Source of the DNA: Acidobacteriota bacterium
Lineage (GTDB): Bacteria; Acidobacteriota; Thermoanaerobaculia; Multivoradales; Multivoraceae
Length of the DNA: 64,000 nt
Assembly (NCBI GenBank): GCA_026707545.1
Contig: JAPOWR010000002.1
Coordinates: 186,001-250,000 of the forward strand
Direction: 5' to 3'
The notes below the pieces were generated by a model. The model was not told the DNA's origin. It searched no databases and saw only the letters and a list, made by a program, of their open reading frames with translations. Each line of letters begins with the position of its first letter. Position 1 is the first letter of the stretch. The position numbers were made by a program, and so were the translations under genes. Of the stretch, positions 1 to 9,198 are shown in pieces.

Positions 1-1054
1 GGGGCGGTACCGCGTCTCGGCGATCAACGAGGACGCTTCGACGGCGGTCGAGGTGTTCGACACGAAGACGGGCGCCCCGGTCGAGCTTCCGGATCTTCCC
101 GCCGGCGACATCGCGCAGGTCGGCTTCTCAGCCAGCGACCGGCTGATGGCGTTCTACCTGAGCAGCGACCAGTCGCCGTCGGATCTCTACGTCTACGACC
201 TGGAGCAGGGCGGCGAGGCGCTTCGGCTGACGCAAAGCCTGAACCCCGAGATCAACCCGGACGATCTCGTGACCACCGAGGTGATTCGGTACCCGAGCTT
301 CGACGGGCTGGAGATCCCGGCCATCCTGTGGCGGCCGCACGGGGCGTCGGCCGACAACCCGGCGCCGGCGATGGTCTGGGTGCACGGCGGACCGGGCGGC
401 CAGACCCGGCGCACCTACCGCGCCGACATCCAGCACCTGGTGAACCAGGGCTACGTCGTCCTGGGCGTGAACAACCGTGGTTCGTCGGGTTACGGCAAGA
501 CCTTCTTCCACATGGACGACAGGAAGCACGGCGAGGTCGACCTGCAGGACTGCGTGTGGGCCCGCACCTGGCTCGAGTCCCAGGACTGGGTGGACGGTTC
601 GCGCGTAGGCATCATCGGCGGCAGCTATGGCGGCTACATGGTGGCGGCCGCGCTGGCCTTCGAGCCGGAGGTCTTCGACGTCGGCGTCAACATCTTCGGG
701 GTGACGAACTGGATCCGGACACTCGAGAGCACGCCGCCCTGGTGGCAGGCGCAGAAGGTGGCCCTGCTGGGCGAGCTGGGCGATCCGGCGACCGAGCGCG
801 AGCGCCTGGAGCGCATCTCACCGCTCTTCCATGCCTCGAACGTCGTCAAGCCGCTGCTCGTCGTCCAGGGCGCGAACGACCCCCGGGTGCTCCAGGTGGA
901 GAGCGACGAGCTGGTGGAGGCGGTGCGCGCCAACGGCGTTCCGGTCGAGTACGTCCTGTTCCCGGACGAGGGCCACGGCTTCCGCAACCGGGTGAACCGG
1001 ATCGAGGCGTCGGAGCGCTACGCGACGTTTCTCGCCGAGCACCTGGGTTCGTAG
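1..1054 (+). CDS. S9 family prolyl oligopeptidase-type serine peptidase, 5' end missing
   Basis: The reading frame is already open at the left edge, so the gene is 5'-truncated. What remains is the end of a beta-propeller region followed by the alpha/beta-hydrolase peptidase domain. The full catalytic triad is visible: Ser in GGSYGG (codon 623-625), Asp in GANDPRV (codon 878-880) and His in DEGHGF (codon 974-976). The VHGGPGGQ oxyanion segment lies upstream of the Ser. This arrangement is typical of dipeptidyl-peptidase IV / acylaminoacyl-peptidase-like S9 enzymes, which cleave short peptides. Exact substrate and location cannot be judged without the N-terminus. It is convergent with the porin gene, with a 52-bp gap in which I see no clear terminator. 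Confidence 0.9.
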   Translation, partial: GRYRVSAINEDASTAVEVFDTKTGAPVELPDLPAGDIAQVGFSASDRLMAFYLSSDQSPSDLYVYDLEQGGEALRLTQSLNPEINPDDLVTTEVIRYPSFDGLEIPAILWRPHGASADNPAPAMVWVHGGPGGQTRRTYRADIQHLVNQGYVVLGVNNRGSSGYGKTFFHMDDRKHGEVDLQDCVWARTWLESQDWVDGSRVGIIGGSYGGYMVAAALAFEPEVFDVGVNIFGVTNWIRTLESTPPWWQAQKVALLGELGDPATERERLERISPLFHASNVVKPLLVVQGANDPRVLQVESDELVEAVRANGVPVEYVLFPDEGHGFRNRVNRIEASERYATFLAEHLGS

Positions 1055-1106
1055 GCACCGAAGACAGGTCCCGCACGGTCCGCCGGTGTGGCGCCAGTGC
1101 CGCGCC

Positions 1107-2249
1107 TCAGAAGTCGAAGTGCATGAACAGGCCGACGTGCTCGACCGATCCGGCGCCGGCCGGGTCGGTCGACACGTAGTTCGCGAGCACCCGCAGGTTG
1201 TCGCGGAGGTACCAGTTGAGGGCCACGGAGAGGCTCTGCTGGCTTCCGCCGAGAACGGAACCGCCGCTCAGATCAATACGGTCCCAGCGCGCGGCGAGTT
1301 CCCAGGCGCCCCTGCCTTCGGGCACGGGCGCTTTCGGCCGCAGACGGGTGAAGGTGCGGGAGCTGCGGCTGTAGGGCTTTCTTTCTCCGGTGAGGAACCA
1401 GCCCGCCTCGACGTACTGGGCGTCGAACCGGGCGCTCCGGCCATCCGCCAGCAGGTCCACCTGGGCGGACATCAGCTCGCCCTGGAGCCAGAACGAACTT
1501 CGGGCAAGCACGAACTCGGCGCCAATCAGCCGCATGCCGTCGGCGGGCAGCCATCCAGTGTTCACCGTGCGCGGCGCGAGCCTGACGCCGGCGCGGCCGC
1601 GCAGACGCACGGCGTCCGCGGTGGGCTGACGGTGTGAGACGGCCACGCCGAGATGGAGCAGGAGATCGCTTCCTTCGTCTCCGTCCAGCGCGAGGCCGGT
1701 GAGGCGTCCACTCAGGCTCCAGTCCGCCCCGGGGCGTATGTCGTAGCCATCGCTGTCGCGGAAGGCGCCCACCGCCCAGGCGACGCGGTCGCCAACAAGT
1801 CGATCGTGCACCATGAAGCCGAGGTTGCGGCCCGGCGCCAGGGCGGTGACCGCGGCCGGGCGCGCGATGAAGGAGTGGTTGTTCGACGACTGCTGGATCG
1901 AGAGGCTGAACGGCTCCTTGAAGTGACCCGCGCGAAGGGTGGCCGCGCCGTCGGTGGCCGTGGCCTCGATGAAGACGTCCGTGGGCACGATGTCGCCGCT
2001 CGCGAAGTCGTGCTCGATCTTGAAGGTGAACCGGTCGAGAAACTCGCCGTTCAGCACGACGCGGGCGCGCCGCCAGTCGACGCCGTCCTCGAACTCGAAC
2101 CGTTCTTCCAGGGCCGGGTCGGGAGAGGAGGTGCTGGCCTCGACGTGGACTCGCCCGCCGACGGAGATGTCGAAGGCTCCCTCTTCGGCCTGTGTTGTCG
2201 TGGCCGCGCTGACCAGAACCAGCGCAGCAGGAGCCAGGGAACGGAACAT
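1107..2249 (-). CDS. OprP/OprO-like phosphate-selective porin
   Basis: This is a 380-residue outer-membrane beta-barrel candidate. It has an N-terminal signal peptide (hydrophobic stretch ending near TTTQAEEG), many alternating beta-strand segments with aromatic residues, and a C-terminal Phe typical of BAM-assembled porins. The WRRARVVLNGEF and GHFKEPFSL segments resemble the phosphate-selective porin O/P family. The start was taken at the ATG (2249) because GAGGAG lies 5 nt upstream; a GTG six bases earlier is possible. It diverges from phoB, and a PHO-box-like repeat lies about 95 bp upstream. Phosphate or polyphosphate uptake across the outer membrane is therefore the likely role. The specificity is inferred from family and context. 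Confidence 0.8.
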   Translation of the reverse strand: MFRSLAPAALVLVSAATTTQAEEGAFDISVGGRVHVEASTSSPDPALEERFEFEDGVDWRRARVVLNGEFLDRFTFKIEHDFASGDIVPTDVFIEATATDGAATLRAGHFKEPFSLSIQQSSNNHSFIARPAAVTALAPGRNLGFMVHDRLVGDRVAWAVGAFRDSDGYDIRPGADWSLSGRLTGLALDGDEGSDLLLHLGVAVSHRQPTADAVRLRGRAGVRLAPRTVNTGWLPADGMRLIGAEFVLARSSFWLQGELMSAQVDLLADGRSARFDAQYVEAGWFLTGERKPYSRSSRTFTRLRPKAPVPEGRGAWELAARWDRIDLSGGSVLGGSQQSLSVALNWYLRDNLRVLANYVSTDPAGAGSVEHVGLFMHFDF

Positions 2250-2342
2250 GCGCACTCCTCGCAGGGTCGGTATGGGTCCCGGTGGTCTTGGCGACAGCGG
2301 CCAGCCCGGCGGCCGTTCGCGTTTGCTACGTTCATAGCAAGG

Positions 2343-2360
2343 CGTGAAGAGTCCGTGAAG
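2343..2360 (-). promoter_or_regulatory. PHO-box-like direct repeat upstream of the porin gene
   Basis: Read on the minus strand, two 7-mers CTTCACG and CTTCACG are separated by 4 bp (gact), giving an 11-bp repeat period. This matches the geometry of PhoB boxes (in E. coli CTGTCAT, 4 bp, CTGTCA). It lies about 95 bp upstream of the porin start and about 180 bp upstream of phoB. A near-identical element occurs before phoU. PhoB binding is inferred. Confidence 0.6.
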
Positions 2361-2396
2361 ATGAGCCTTATCGCCCGTTCACGAAAGTCTGGCCAG

Positions 2397-2452
2397 CCTA
2401 GGAGCTTGCGCCGCAGAACGCTACGTGTGAGTTCGTGGCGCAAGCTCCTAGG
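2397..2452. repeat. Perfect 16-bp inverted repeat with 24-nt loop
   Basis: The left arm CCTAGGAGCTTGCGCC (2397-2412) and right arm GGCGCAAGCTCCTAGG (2437-2452) are exactly complementary around a 24-nt centre. No T-tract follows on either strand, so a standard intrinsic terminator is not supported. It sits between the PHO-box-like repeat and phoB, inside the divergent porin/phoB regulatory region. It could be a protein-binding palindrome, an mRNA hairpin in the phoB leader, or a copy of a dispersed repeat. No second copy was noticed in this window. Confidence 0.75.
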
Positions 2453-2542
2453 CGAGGACGGGATGGGCCGAAACACCGAGCCTGCGAGGGGTTTTGGGGC
2501 GCTAGGCGCAGGTCGAACCGTGCTGAAGGCCCCGGACATTCC

Positions 2543-3247
2543 ATGAGTGCCACCAAGGTCGTCGTCATCGAGGACGAACCGGACATCCTCGAGTTGATCG
2601 AGTACAACCTCCGGCGCGAGGGCTTCGAGGTCGTGACCGCGACCAGCGGTCGCAGCGGCCTGTCGGCGATAGGACGCGAGAATCCGGACATCGTGCTGCT
2701 CGACCTGCTGCTGCCGGGACTGGACGGTCTGGATGTCTGCCGGCGCCTTCGTTCCGTCGACTCGACCCGTGATCTGCCGATCATCATGGTGACGGCGCGC
2801 GGCGAGGAAAGCGACGTGGTGCTGGGCCTCGGGCTCGGCGCGGACGACTACATTCACAAACCGTTCAGTCCGCGCGAGCTGGTCGCGCGGGTGCGGGCGG
2901 TGCTCCGGCGCGGCCGCGTGCGAGAGCGCGACCCAGAGCGCAAGGTCGTTCGGGGCCCGCTCGCGATCAACCCGGTCAAGCACCGGATCAAGGTCGATGG
3001 CCGGCGGTTGGAGTTCACGCCCACCGAGTTCCGCCTCCTCCACTTCCTGGCCTCGCATCCGGGCCGCGTCTTCACCCGTGGCCAACTCCTGGATCGGGCG
3101 ATCGGCGACCGGGCGGTCGTCATCGACCGGAACATCGATGTTCATGTCCGCGCCGTGCGCAAGAAACTCGGATCGCACCGCGGGCTGATCGAGACGGTAC
3201 GCGGCATCGGCTACTGCTTCCGCACCGAAGAGGACCAGGAGGTGTAG
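2543..3247 (+). CDS. phoB: Phosphate regulon response regulator PhoB
   Basis: This is a 234-residue OmpR/PhoB-type regulator. The receiver domain (about residues 5-118) has the acidic pair Glu10/Asp11, phosphoacceptor Asp54 in LLDLLLPG, Thr84 and Lys106. The C-terminal winged-helix domain (about 135-230) ends in the typical RNIDVHVRAVRKKLG and VRGIGYCF segments. The ATG at 2543 begins the standard receiver N-terminus (MSATKVVVIEDEPDI). When phosphorylated by PhoR it should bind PHO boxes and activate phosphate-starvation genes. phoR follows at once, phoU comes next, and a porin is divergent. The pst transporter genes usually linked to it are not in the window. Confidence 0.93.
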   Translation: MSATKVVVIEDEPDILELIEYNLRREGFEVVTATSGRSGLSAIGRENPDIVLLDLLLPGLDGLDVCRRLRSVDSTRDLPIIMVTARGEESDVVLGLGLGADDYIHKPFSPRELVARVRAVLRRGRVRERDPERKVVRGPLAINPVKHRIKVDGRRLEFTPTEFRLLHFLASHPGRVFTRGQLLDRAIGDRAVVIDRNIDVHVRAVRKKLGSHRGLIETVRGIGYCFRTEEDQEV

Positions 3248-3293
3248 GTTGTGGATACCCGGCGCGGCCGGTTGCCGGCCGCCGGGGAGTTCC

Positions 3294-4673
3294 ATGGTTG
3301 GCTCACCTCTCTTCTGGCGCCTCTTTCTCGGCGGGATCGCGCTACTGGCTTCGGGCCTGTTGCTTGGTGGCGCGGTTGCCTCGGACCGGGTTCACGCGGT
3401 CCTCGTCGGGGCGCTGGCCTTTCTCGGAGCCGTTGGTGTGGGTCTTGCCGCCAGACGGTTGGCGGGGCGGGCGCGGAGGCTTCTGGTCAAGGCCGCGGCG
3501 TTGGGTTCGCACGTGCCGCCGCGAGACGTCGGCCGCGGCGACGAGTTCGCTCGTCTGGAGGACTGTCTCGAGGAGAACGAAGCGCGCTTCGTGGAACAGG
3601 TCGAACAGCTCAGGGTGGAGCGCAACCAGTTGACGGCGGTTCTCGGCGGCATGGTCGAGGGAGTGGTGGCGATTGACCTCGACCGGCGCGTGCTGCATCT
3701 GAACGCGGTGGCCGCGAAGTGGTTCAGACGCCCGGCGCCGGAGTCGGCGGTTGGACGTCCGATCTACGAACTGTCGCGCCAGCCGGAAATCTCGGGTGCC
3801 CTGATCGAGGCGATGGAAGGGCGCCGGCAGGTGAGTCGCACCTTCACCCTGGCGCGGTTTGCCGGTCAGGTGGACGGCCCGGGCAGGTTCGAGTTGAACG
3901 CGTCTCCCCTGGTCTCGTCCCGCCGGGACGACGAAGTGGTCGAAGGGGCGGTGGCCGTGATCCACGACATCACGGAGCTGGAGCGGCTGGAGAGCGTGCG
4001 GCGGGACTTCGTGTCGAACGTCTCGCACGAGCTGAAGACGCCGCTTACCGCGATTCACGGCTACGTGGAAACCCTGCTGGAGGCCGATCCGATCGATGGC
4101 CCGACACGCGGCCGCTTCCTGCGCAAGATCCGCCGGCAGAGCAACCGTCTGAGCGCGCTGGTTTCCGATCTGCTCACGCTGTCGCGGATCGAGTCCTCGA
4201 CCGAGCCTCCGGAGAAGATCCTCGATCTACGGTCAGCGGCCGGCGAAGTGTTGAATCTGCTCGCTCCGGCGAGCGAAGAGCGCGGTCTCGAACTGGTCGC
4301 CGAGTTCCCGGAGGCGGCCGTGGAGGTCCTGGGTGAAGAGGAGGCGATCCGGCAGGCCCTGTCGAATCTGGTCGACAACGCGGTCAAGTACTCCTCGGCA
4401 GGCGGTCGTGTGATCGTGCGCCTGCAGGCGCAGAACGGGCGGGCGGTGCTCGAGGTCGAAGACGAGGGACCGGGCATCGCCAGCGAACACCTGGACCGGA
4501 TCTTCGAGCGCTTCTACCGGGTCGACCGCGCCCGCTCCAGGGAACTCGGCGGTACCGGCCTGGGCCTGGCGATCGTCAAGAATGTCGCCAGACGCCACGG
4601 AGGGGGAGTGGAGGTCGAGAGCGAACGGGACCAGGGATCGACCTTCCGCCTCTGGTTGCCTGCGGCAGAATGA
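3294..4673 (+). CDS. phoR: Phosphate regulon sensor histidine kinase PhoR
   Basis: This is a 459-residue membrane kinase. Two N-terminal hydrophobic segments (about residues 5-28 and 34-52) with almost no periplasmic loop are followed by a linker, a PAS domain (about 112-230), the HisKA H-box with His245 in SHELKTPL, and a HATPase domain with N-box NLVDNAVKYS, EDEGPGIA and GGTGLGLAIVKN. The lack of a large periplasmic sensor fits PhoR, which senses phosphate through Pst/PhoU. The ATG at 3294 was chosen for the GGGGAG a few bases upstream and the TM start; an in-frame TTG at 3249 would add 15 residues. It forms a phoBR operon. Confidence 0.9.
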   Translation: MVGSPLFWRLFLGGIALLASGLLLGGAVASDRVHAVLVGALAFLGAVGVGLAARRLAGRARRLLVKAAALGSHVPPRDVGRGDEFARLEDCLEENEARFVEQVEQLRVERNQLTAVLGGMVEGVVAIDLDRRVLHLNAVAAKWFRRPAPESAVGRPIYELSRQPEISGALIEAMEGRRQVSRTFTLARFAGQVDGPGRFELNASPLVSSRRDDEVVEGAVAVIHDITELERLESVRRDFVSNVSHELKTPLTAIHGYVETLLEADPIDGPTRGRFLRKIRRQSNRLSALVSDLLTLSRIESSTEPPEKILDLRSAAGEVLNLLAPASEERGLELVAEFPEAAVEVLGEEEAIRQALSNLVDNAVKYSSAGGRVIVRLQAQNGRAVLEVEDEGPGIASEHLDRIFERFYRVDRARSRELGGTGLGLAIVKNVARRHGGGVEVESERDQGSTFRLWLPAAE

Positions 4674-4681
4674 AGAGGCGG

Positions 4682-4699
4682 CTTCACGCCTTCTTCACA
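4682..4699 (+). promoter_or_regulatory. PHO-box-like direct repeat upstream of phoU
   Basis: CTTCACG (4682-4688), 4 bp (cctt) and CTTCACA (4693-4699) lie in the 60-bp phoR-phoU gap. The core sequence and 11-bp period are the same as the element before the porin gene. It suggests that phoU has its own PhoB-dependent promoter besides read-through from phoBR. No clear -10 was assigned. Confidence 0.6.
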
Positions 4700-4733
4700 C
4701 GGCTACGCGACATTCTCGGGGAGGATCAAGGGT

Positions 4734-5390
4734 TTGGGAATCCATCTGCAGCGAGACCTGGACGAAGTGACGCGGTCGCTCCTCGAGGTGGCGGCGATGG
4801 TCGAGGAGATGATCGCCAAGTCGTTGCAGGCGCTTCGGCAGCGGAGCGTCGATCTGGCCCACGAGGTCCAGCGGCAGGACCGTGTCATTGACGCCCGGGA
4901 GATCGAGGTCGAAGAGGAGTGCCTCAAGATCCTGGCCCTGCACTCGCCGGTGGCCTCGGACCTGCGAATGGTCGTGACCTACCTCAAGGTGAACAACGAC
5001 CTGGAACGCGCCGGCGATCTGGCCCGGAACCTCGCCGAAAGGGCGGAGAGCCTCGCCGTGGCGGAGCCGGTCGAGGTTCCTCGGGAGATCTGGACGATGG
5101 CCGAGCGCATCCCGAAGATGCTGCGGGCGGCCCTGGACGCGGTCGTGAACGGTGACACGGAACTCGCCCGTTCGGTGATCGCGGAGGATGAGGTCGTCGA
5201 CCGCAGCCACGAGGCGATGTACGGCGTGGTTCGGGCGATGATCGAGGAACGGCCCGAGAGCGCCGGCACCAGCATCCAGTTCCTGTCCATCTCGCGCTAC
5301 CTCGAGCGGATGGCCGATCTGGCGACAAACATCGCGGAGGATGTCGTCTTCCTGGTCGATGGGGAGGTCGTGCGCCACCAGGCACTCTAG
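4734..5390 (+). CDS. phoU: Phosphate signalling regulator PhoU
   Basis: This is a 218-residue all-helical protein made of two PhoU repeats (about residues 10-100 and 115-205), each with the acidic helix pattern seen around VEEEC and ASDLRMVVTYLKVNNDLERAGD. The second repeat ends with SRYLERMADLATNIAEDVVFL. PhoU mediates repression of PhoR by the Pst transporter when phosphate is plentiful. The TTG start at 4734 is uncommon, but GGGGAGG lies 9 nt upstream and it gives the usual PhoU N-terminus; the next ATG would remove part of the first helix. It follows phoR by 60 bp that contain a PHO-box-like repeat. Confidence 0.9.
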   Translation: MGIHLQRDLDEVTRSLLEVAAMVEEMIAKSLQALRQRSVDLAHEVQRQDRVIDAREIEVEEECLKILALHSPVASDLRMVVTYLKVNNDLERAGDLARNLAERAESLAVAEPVEVPREIWTMAERIPKMLRAALDAVVNGDTELARSVIAEDEVVDRSHEAMYGVVRAMIEERPESAGTSIQFLSISRYLERMADLATNIAEDVVFLVDGEVVRHQAL

Positions 5391-5395
5391 GGGGG

Positions 5396-5424
5396 TTTAC
5401 GGCTGCCGCAGAAGCGGCTAGACT
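5396..5424 (+). promoter_or_regulatory. Putative sigma70 promoter for tRNA-Thr/tuf
   Basis: TTTACG (5396-5401), a 17-bp spacer and TAGACT (5419-5424) fit a primary-sigma promoter with four of six matches in each box. It starts a few bases after the phoU stop and about 143 bp before tRNA-Thr. It is the best promoter candidate for the long translation/transcription run. No experiment supports the start point. Confidence 0.45.
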
Positions 5425-5566
5425 CCGCCCCTTCCCCGCGATGCACCGCGGAGCTTGGCTCCGGGGGCGGGTCCCATTGCGTGTCGAGGGTCGCCTTGGC
5501 TAGGGGAGATGAGGGTGTCCCGGAACACGGTTCAGAGACTTGGAGATGGGGAATCCTGAGACGGCT

Positions 5567-5641
5567 GCCCACGTGGCTCAGGGGTAGAGCACTTCCTTGG
5601 TAAGGAAGGGGTCACCGGTTCAAATCCGGTCGTGGGCTCCA
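5567..5641 (+). tRNA. tRNA-Thr(GGT)
   Basis: A 75-nt cloverleaf has acceptor stem GCCCACG/CGTGGGC, anticodon stem CTTCC/GGAAG with loop TTGGTAA (anticodon GGT), T-arm CCGGTTCAAATCCGG and an encoded 3' CCA. A tRNA-Thr just upstream of tuf is a common arrangement in bacteria. Confidence 0.95.
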
Positions 5642-5706
5642 GACGGGCGTCAAACGACAAAGCACGAAACAGTTGATCCGCTGAAGCGGGAGAGGCAACG
5701 AGTGTC

Positions 5707-6900
<1,194 letters not shown>

Positions 6901-6933
6901 GAGATTGGTTTCTTTGACTGGACTCGAGGACTC

Positions 6934-7009
6934 AGGCCAGTAGCTCAATTGGTAGAGCATCGGTCTCCAAAACCGAAGGTTGGGGGTTCGAGACCCTCCT
7001 GGCCTGCCA
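6934..7009 (+). tRNA. tRNA-Trp(CCA)
   Basis: A 76-nt cloverleaf has acceptor stem AGGCCAG/CTGGCCT, anticodon stem TCGGT/ACCGA with loop CTCCAAA (anticodon CCA), a GGTTCGAGACC T-loop region and an encoded CCA end. It sits between tuf and secE, a widespread gene order; rpmG, often found here, is absent. Confidence 0.95.
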
Positions 7010-7032
7010 CCGAAAGGGGCAGGGTGAGATAG

Positions 7033-7245
7033 ATGGCGGCAGTCGGCAGGCTCGGGGCGTTCCTTGGCGAGGTGCGCACGGAGATGAAGAAGGTCACGTT
7101 TCCTTCGCGGGAGGAGGTCGTGGGCACGACCGGCGTCGTGCTGGTGACGAGTGTGATCTTCGCCATCTTCCTGTGGATCGCCGATCTCGTCATCCAGCGT
7201 CTCTACCAGGGCCTTATTGACGCTTTCCTGCGACCGGTGGCATGA
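7033..7245 (+). CDS. secE: Preprotein translocase subunit SecE
   Basis: This is a 70-residue short SecE of the single-TM type. An amphipathic N-terminal helix carries the conserved [13 protein letters not shown] segment, followed by one transmembrane helix (about residues 33-55). It clamps SecY in the translocon of the inner membrane; secY itself lies at 32606-33991. It is 23 bp after tRNA-Trp and 19 bp before nusG, the standard secE-nusG pair. Confidence 0.95.
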   Translation: MAAVGRLGAFLGEVRTEMKKVTFPSREEVVGTTGVVLVTSVIFAIFLWIADLVIQRLYQGLIDAFLRPVA

Positions 7246-7264
7246 GCGGCGAGAGGAGAAAGCG

Positions 7265-7897
7265 ATGAGCGAAGTCGAAACGGCAGCCGTGAGCGGCGTC
7301 GACACCGCGGCGGACGGCGGCGAGGACGCCTCCGCGCCGCAGCGGCAGTGGTACATCGTCCATACCTACTCGGGCTACGAGGAGCGTGTCCGGGAGACCT
7401 TGCGGCAGCGCGCCGAGGCCCACGGTCTTGGCGAGGCCTTCGGCGAAGTGCGCATCCCGACCGAGACGATCGTCGAACTCAAGGGCGGTAAGAAGCGGGA
7501 GACGCAGCGCAAGTTCTTCCCTGGCTACATCCTCGTCGAGATCGAGTGCCAGCGCCGCGGCGACGGACGGCTGAAGATTTCGGACGAGGCGTGGCACGTG
7601 GTCAAGAACACTCCGAAGGTGACCGGATTCGTCGGTACCGGGAAGGAGCCGACGCCTCTCGATCAGGGCGAAGTCGACGCGATCATCGAGAAGGTGGTCA
7701 CGGCGAAGGAGAAGCCGAAGCCGAAGTACCTGTTCGAGAAGGGCGAGCTGGTCAAGATCGTCGACGGGCCCTTCAACAACTTCACCGGCACCGTGGAAGA
7801 GATCAACCTGGACCGGAGCACGTTGAAGGTGATGGTCACGATCTTCGGCCGCCAGACGCCGGTCGAACTCGAGTTTCTTCAGGTGCAGAAGACCTGA
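7265..7897 (+). CDS. nusG: Transcription termination/antitermination factor NusG
   Basis: A 210-residue NusG binds RNA polymerase, promotes processivity and couples it to Rho or ribosomal S10. The N-terminal NGN domain starts at [15 protein letters not shown] (about residue 29) and includes [10 protein letters not shown] linker rich in Lys/Pro (AKEKPKPKY) leads to the C-terminal KOW domain with [18 protein letters not shown]. About 28 extra acidic/Ala-rich residues precede the NGN domain. ATG 7265 has AGAGGAGAAA just upstream. The secE-nusG-rplK-rplA order is typical. Confidence 0.96.
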   Translation: MSEVETAAVSGVDTAADGGEDASAPQRQWYIVHTYSGYEERVRETLRQRAEAHGLGEAFGEVRIPTETIVELKGGKKRETQRKFFPGYILVEIECQRRGDGRLKISDEAWHVVKNTPKVTGFVGTGKEPTPLDQGEVDAIIEKVVTAKEKPKPKYLFEKGELVKIVDGPFNNFTGTVEEINLDRSTLKVMVTIFGRQTPVELEFLQVQKT

Positions 7898-7966
7898 GGA
7901 TCGGGTCCGACTCCAGGCGAAGAGAAAACAGGGGACCGCTTTCAGGCGGAAGCCAGGTAGGGAACG

Positions 7967-8407
7967 ATGGCAAAGAGAACGACGGGAAAGAGAGTGGTCG
8001 GGCAGATCAAGTTGCAGATCCCCGCCGGCGCGGCGACGCCCGCGCCTCCGGTCGGTCCCGCCCTGGGGCAGGCCGGCCTGAACATCATGGACTTCTGCAA
8101 GGCGTTCAACGCCAGGACGCAGGGCGATGGGGGGTTGATCATCCCGGTCGTGATCACGGTCTACGCGGACCGGAGCTACTCGTTCATCACGAAGACGCCG
8201 CCGGCCGCCGTGCTGCTGCGCATAGCCGCCGCCGTGGACAAGGGATCTGCCGAGCCCAACCGCGAGAAGGTGGGCGTGGTGACACGCGCCCAGGTCGAGG
8301 AGATCGCACGAACCAAGATGCCCGACCTGAACGCGGTCGACCTCGATGGCGCGTGCCGGATCATCGCCGGCACCGCCCGGTCGATGGGTTTGGAGGTCGA
8401 GGCCTGA
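7967..8407 (+). CDS. rplK: 50S ribosomal protein L11
   Basis: L11 (146 residues) organises the GTPase-associated region of 23S rRNA and is needed for the stringent-response trigger. It shows the N-terminal [19 protein letters not shown] proline-rich segment and the C-terminal RNA-binding domain ending in [13 protein letters not shown]. It follows nusG by 69 bp and precedes L1 by 59 bp. L11-L1 form the usual pair, often autoregulated by L1; no specific L1 site was identified here. Confidence 0.97.
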   Translation: MAKRTTGKRVVGQIKLQIPAGAATPAPPVGPALGQAGLNIMDFCKAFNARTQGDGGLIIPVVITVYADRSYSFITKTPPAAVLLRIAAAVDKGSAEPNREKVGVVTRAQVEEIARTKMPDLNAVDLDGACRIIAGTARSMGLEVEA

Positions 8408-8466
8408 TCGGGCCTGAGGGTCGAGGAACACAGGCTTCAGGGAACCAGAGGGCAAGGAGACAGCGC

Positions 8467-9171
8467 GTGGCGAAGGCAGGCAGGAAGTACAGGGAGGCGA
8501 AGGCCGGCATAGATGACCGTCCGCACGGGCTCGACGAGGCCCTGGAGCAGGTCAAGAACGGCAGCTTCGCGAAGTTCGACGAGACGGTTGAGATCGCGAT
8601 TCGTCTGGGAGTGAACCCCAGGCACGCCGATCAGATGGTGCGCGGCACCGTCGTGCTGCCGCACGGCACCGGCCGAACCGTTCGGGTGCTGGTGTTCGCT
8701 TCCGGCGAGAAGCTCCAGGAGGCTGAGGCCGCCGGTGCCGACGAGGTCGGGGGCGAAGAGCTGGCGGCGCGAATCCAGGGCGGCTGGCTGGACTTCGACG
8801 CGGTGGTCGCGACGCCGGACATGATGCGGGTCGCCGGCCGGCTGGGTCGCATCCTTGGTCCCCGCGGCCTGATGCCCAACCCGAAGACCGGCACCGTCAC
8901 GATGGACGTGGCGAAAGCGATCGAGGAGATCAAGGCGGGCAAGGTCAACTTCCGCGTCGACAAGGCCGGGGTTGTCCACGCGCCCCTGGGAAAGGTCTCG
9001 TTCGACAAGGAGCGGCTAAAGGAGAACGCCACGGCCTTCCTGGCCGAGGTGGTTCGGGCGCGGCCCAGCGCCGCCAAGGGCACGTACGTGCGCTCGGTCA
9101 ACCTGAGTTCAACCATGGGCCCTGGCGTGCGCGTCGATGTGGCCGAAGCCTCCGCGGTGGAAGCGCCGTAG
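8467..9171 (+). CDS. rplA: 50S ribosomal protein L1
   Basis: L1 (234 residues) forms the mobile L1 stalk at the E site and is a translational repressor of its own operon in many bacteria. The signature [21 protein letters not shown] is visible near residues 120-140. The GTG start at 8467 is preceded by AAGGAG and matches the family N-terminus ([11 protein letters not shown]). It lies 27 bp before rplJ. Confidence 0.97.
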   Translation: MAKAGRKYREAKAGIDDRPHGLDEALEQVKNGSFAKFDETVEIAIRLGVNPRHADQMVRGTVVLPHGTGRTVRVLVFASGEKLQEAEAAGADEVGGEELAARIQGGWLDFDAVVATPDMMRVAGRLGRILGPRGLMPNPKTGTVTMDVAKAIEEIKAGKVNFRVDKAGVVHAPLGKVSFDKERLKENATAFLAEVVRARPSAAKGTYVRSVNLSSTMGPGVRVDVAEASAVEAP

Positions 9172-9198
9172 CGCGCGCGAAGGTCTGGAGGAGTCGAA

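Noticed and set aside
1055..1106. Intrinsic terminator between the S9 peptidase and porin genes
   Set aside because: No stable hairpin with T-tract was found in this 52-bp convergent gap.
2376..2383. Third PHO-box half (CGTTCACG) near the pair at 2343-2360
   Set aside because: It is a single half-site in the other orientation without a partner at 11 bp.
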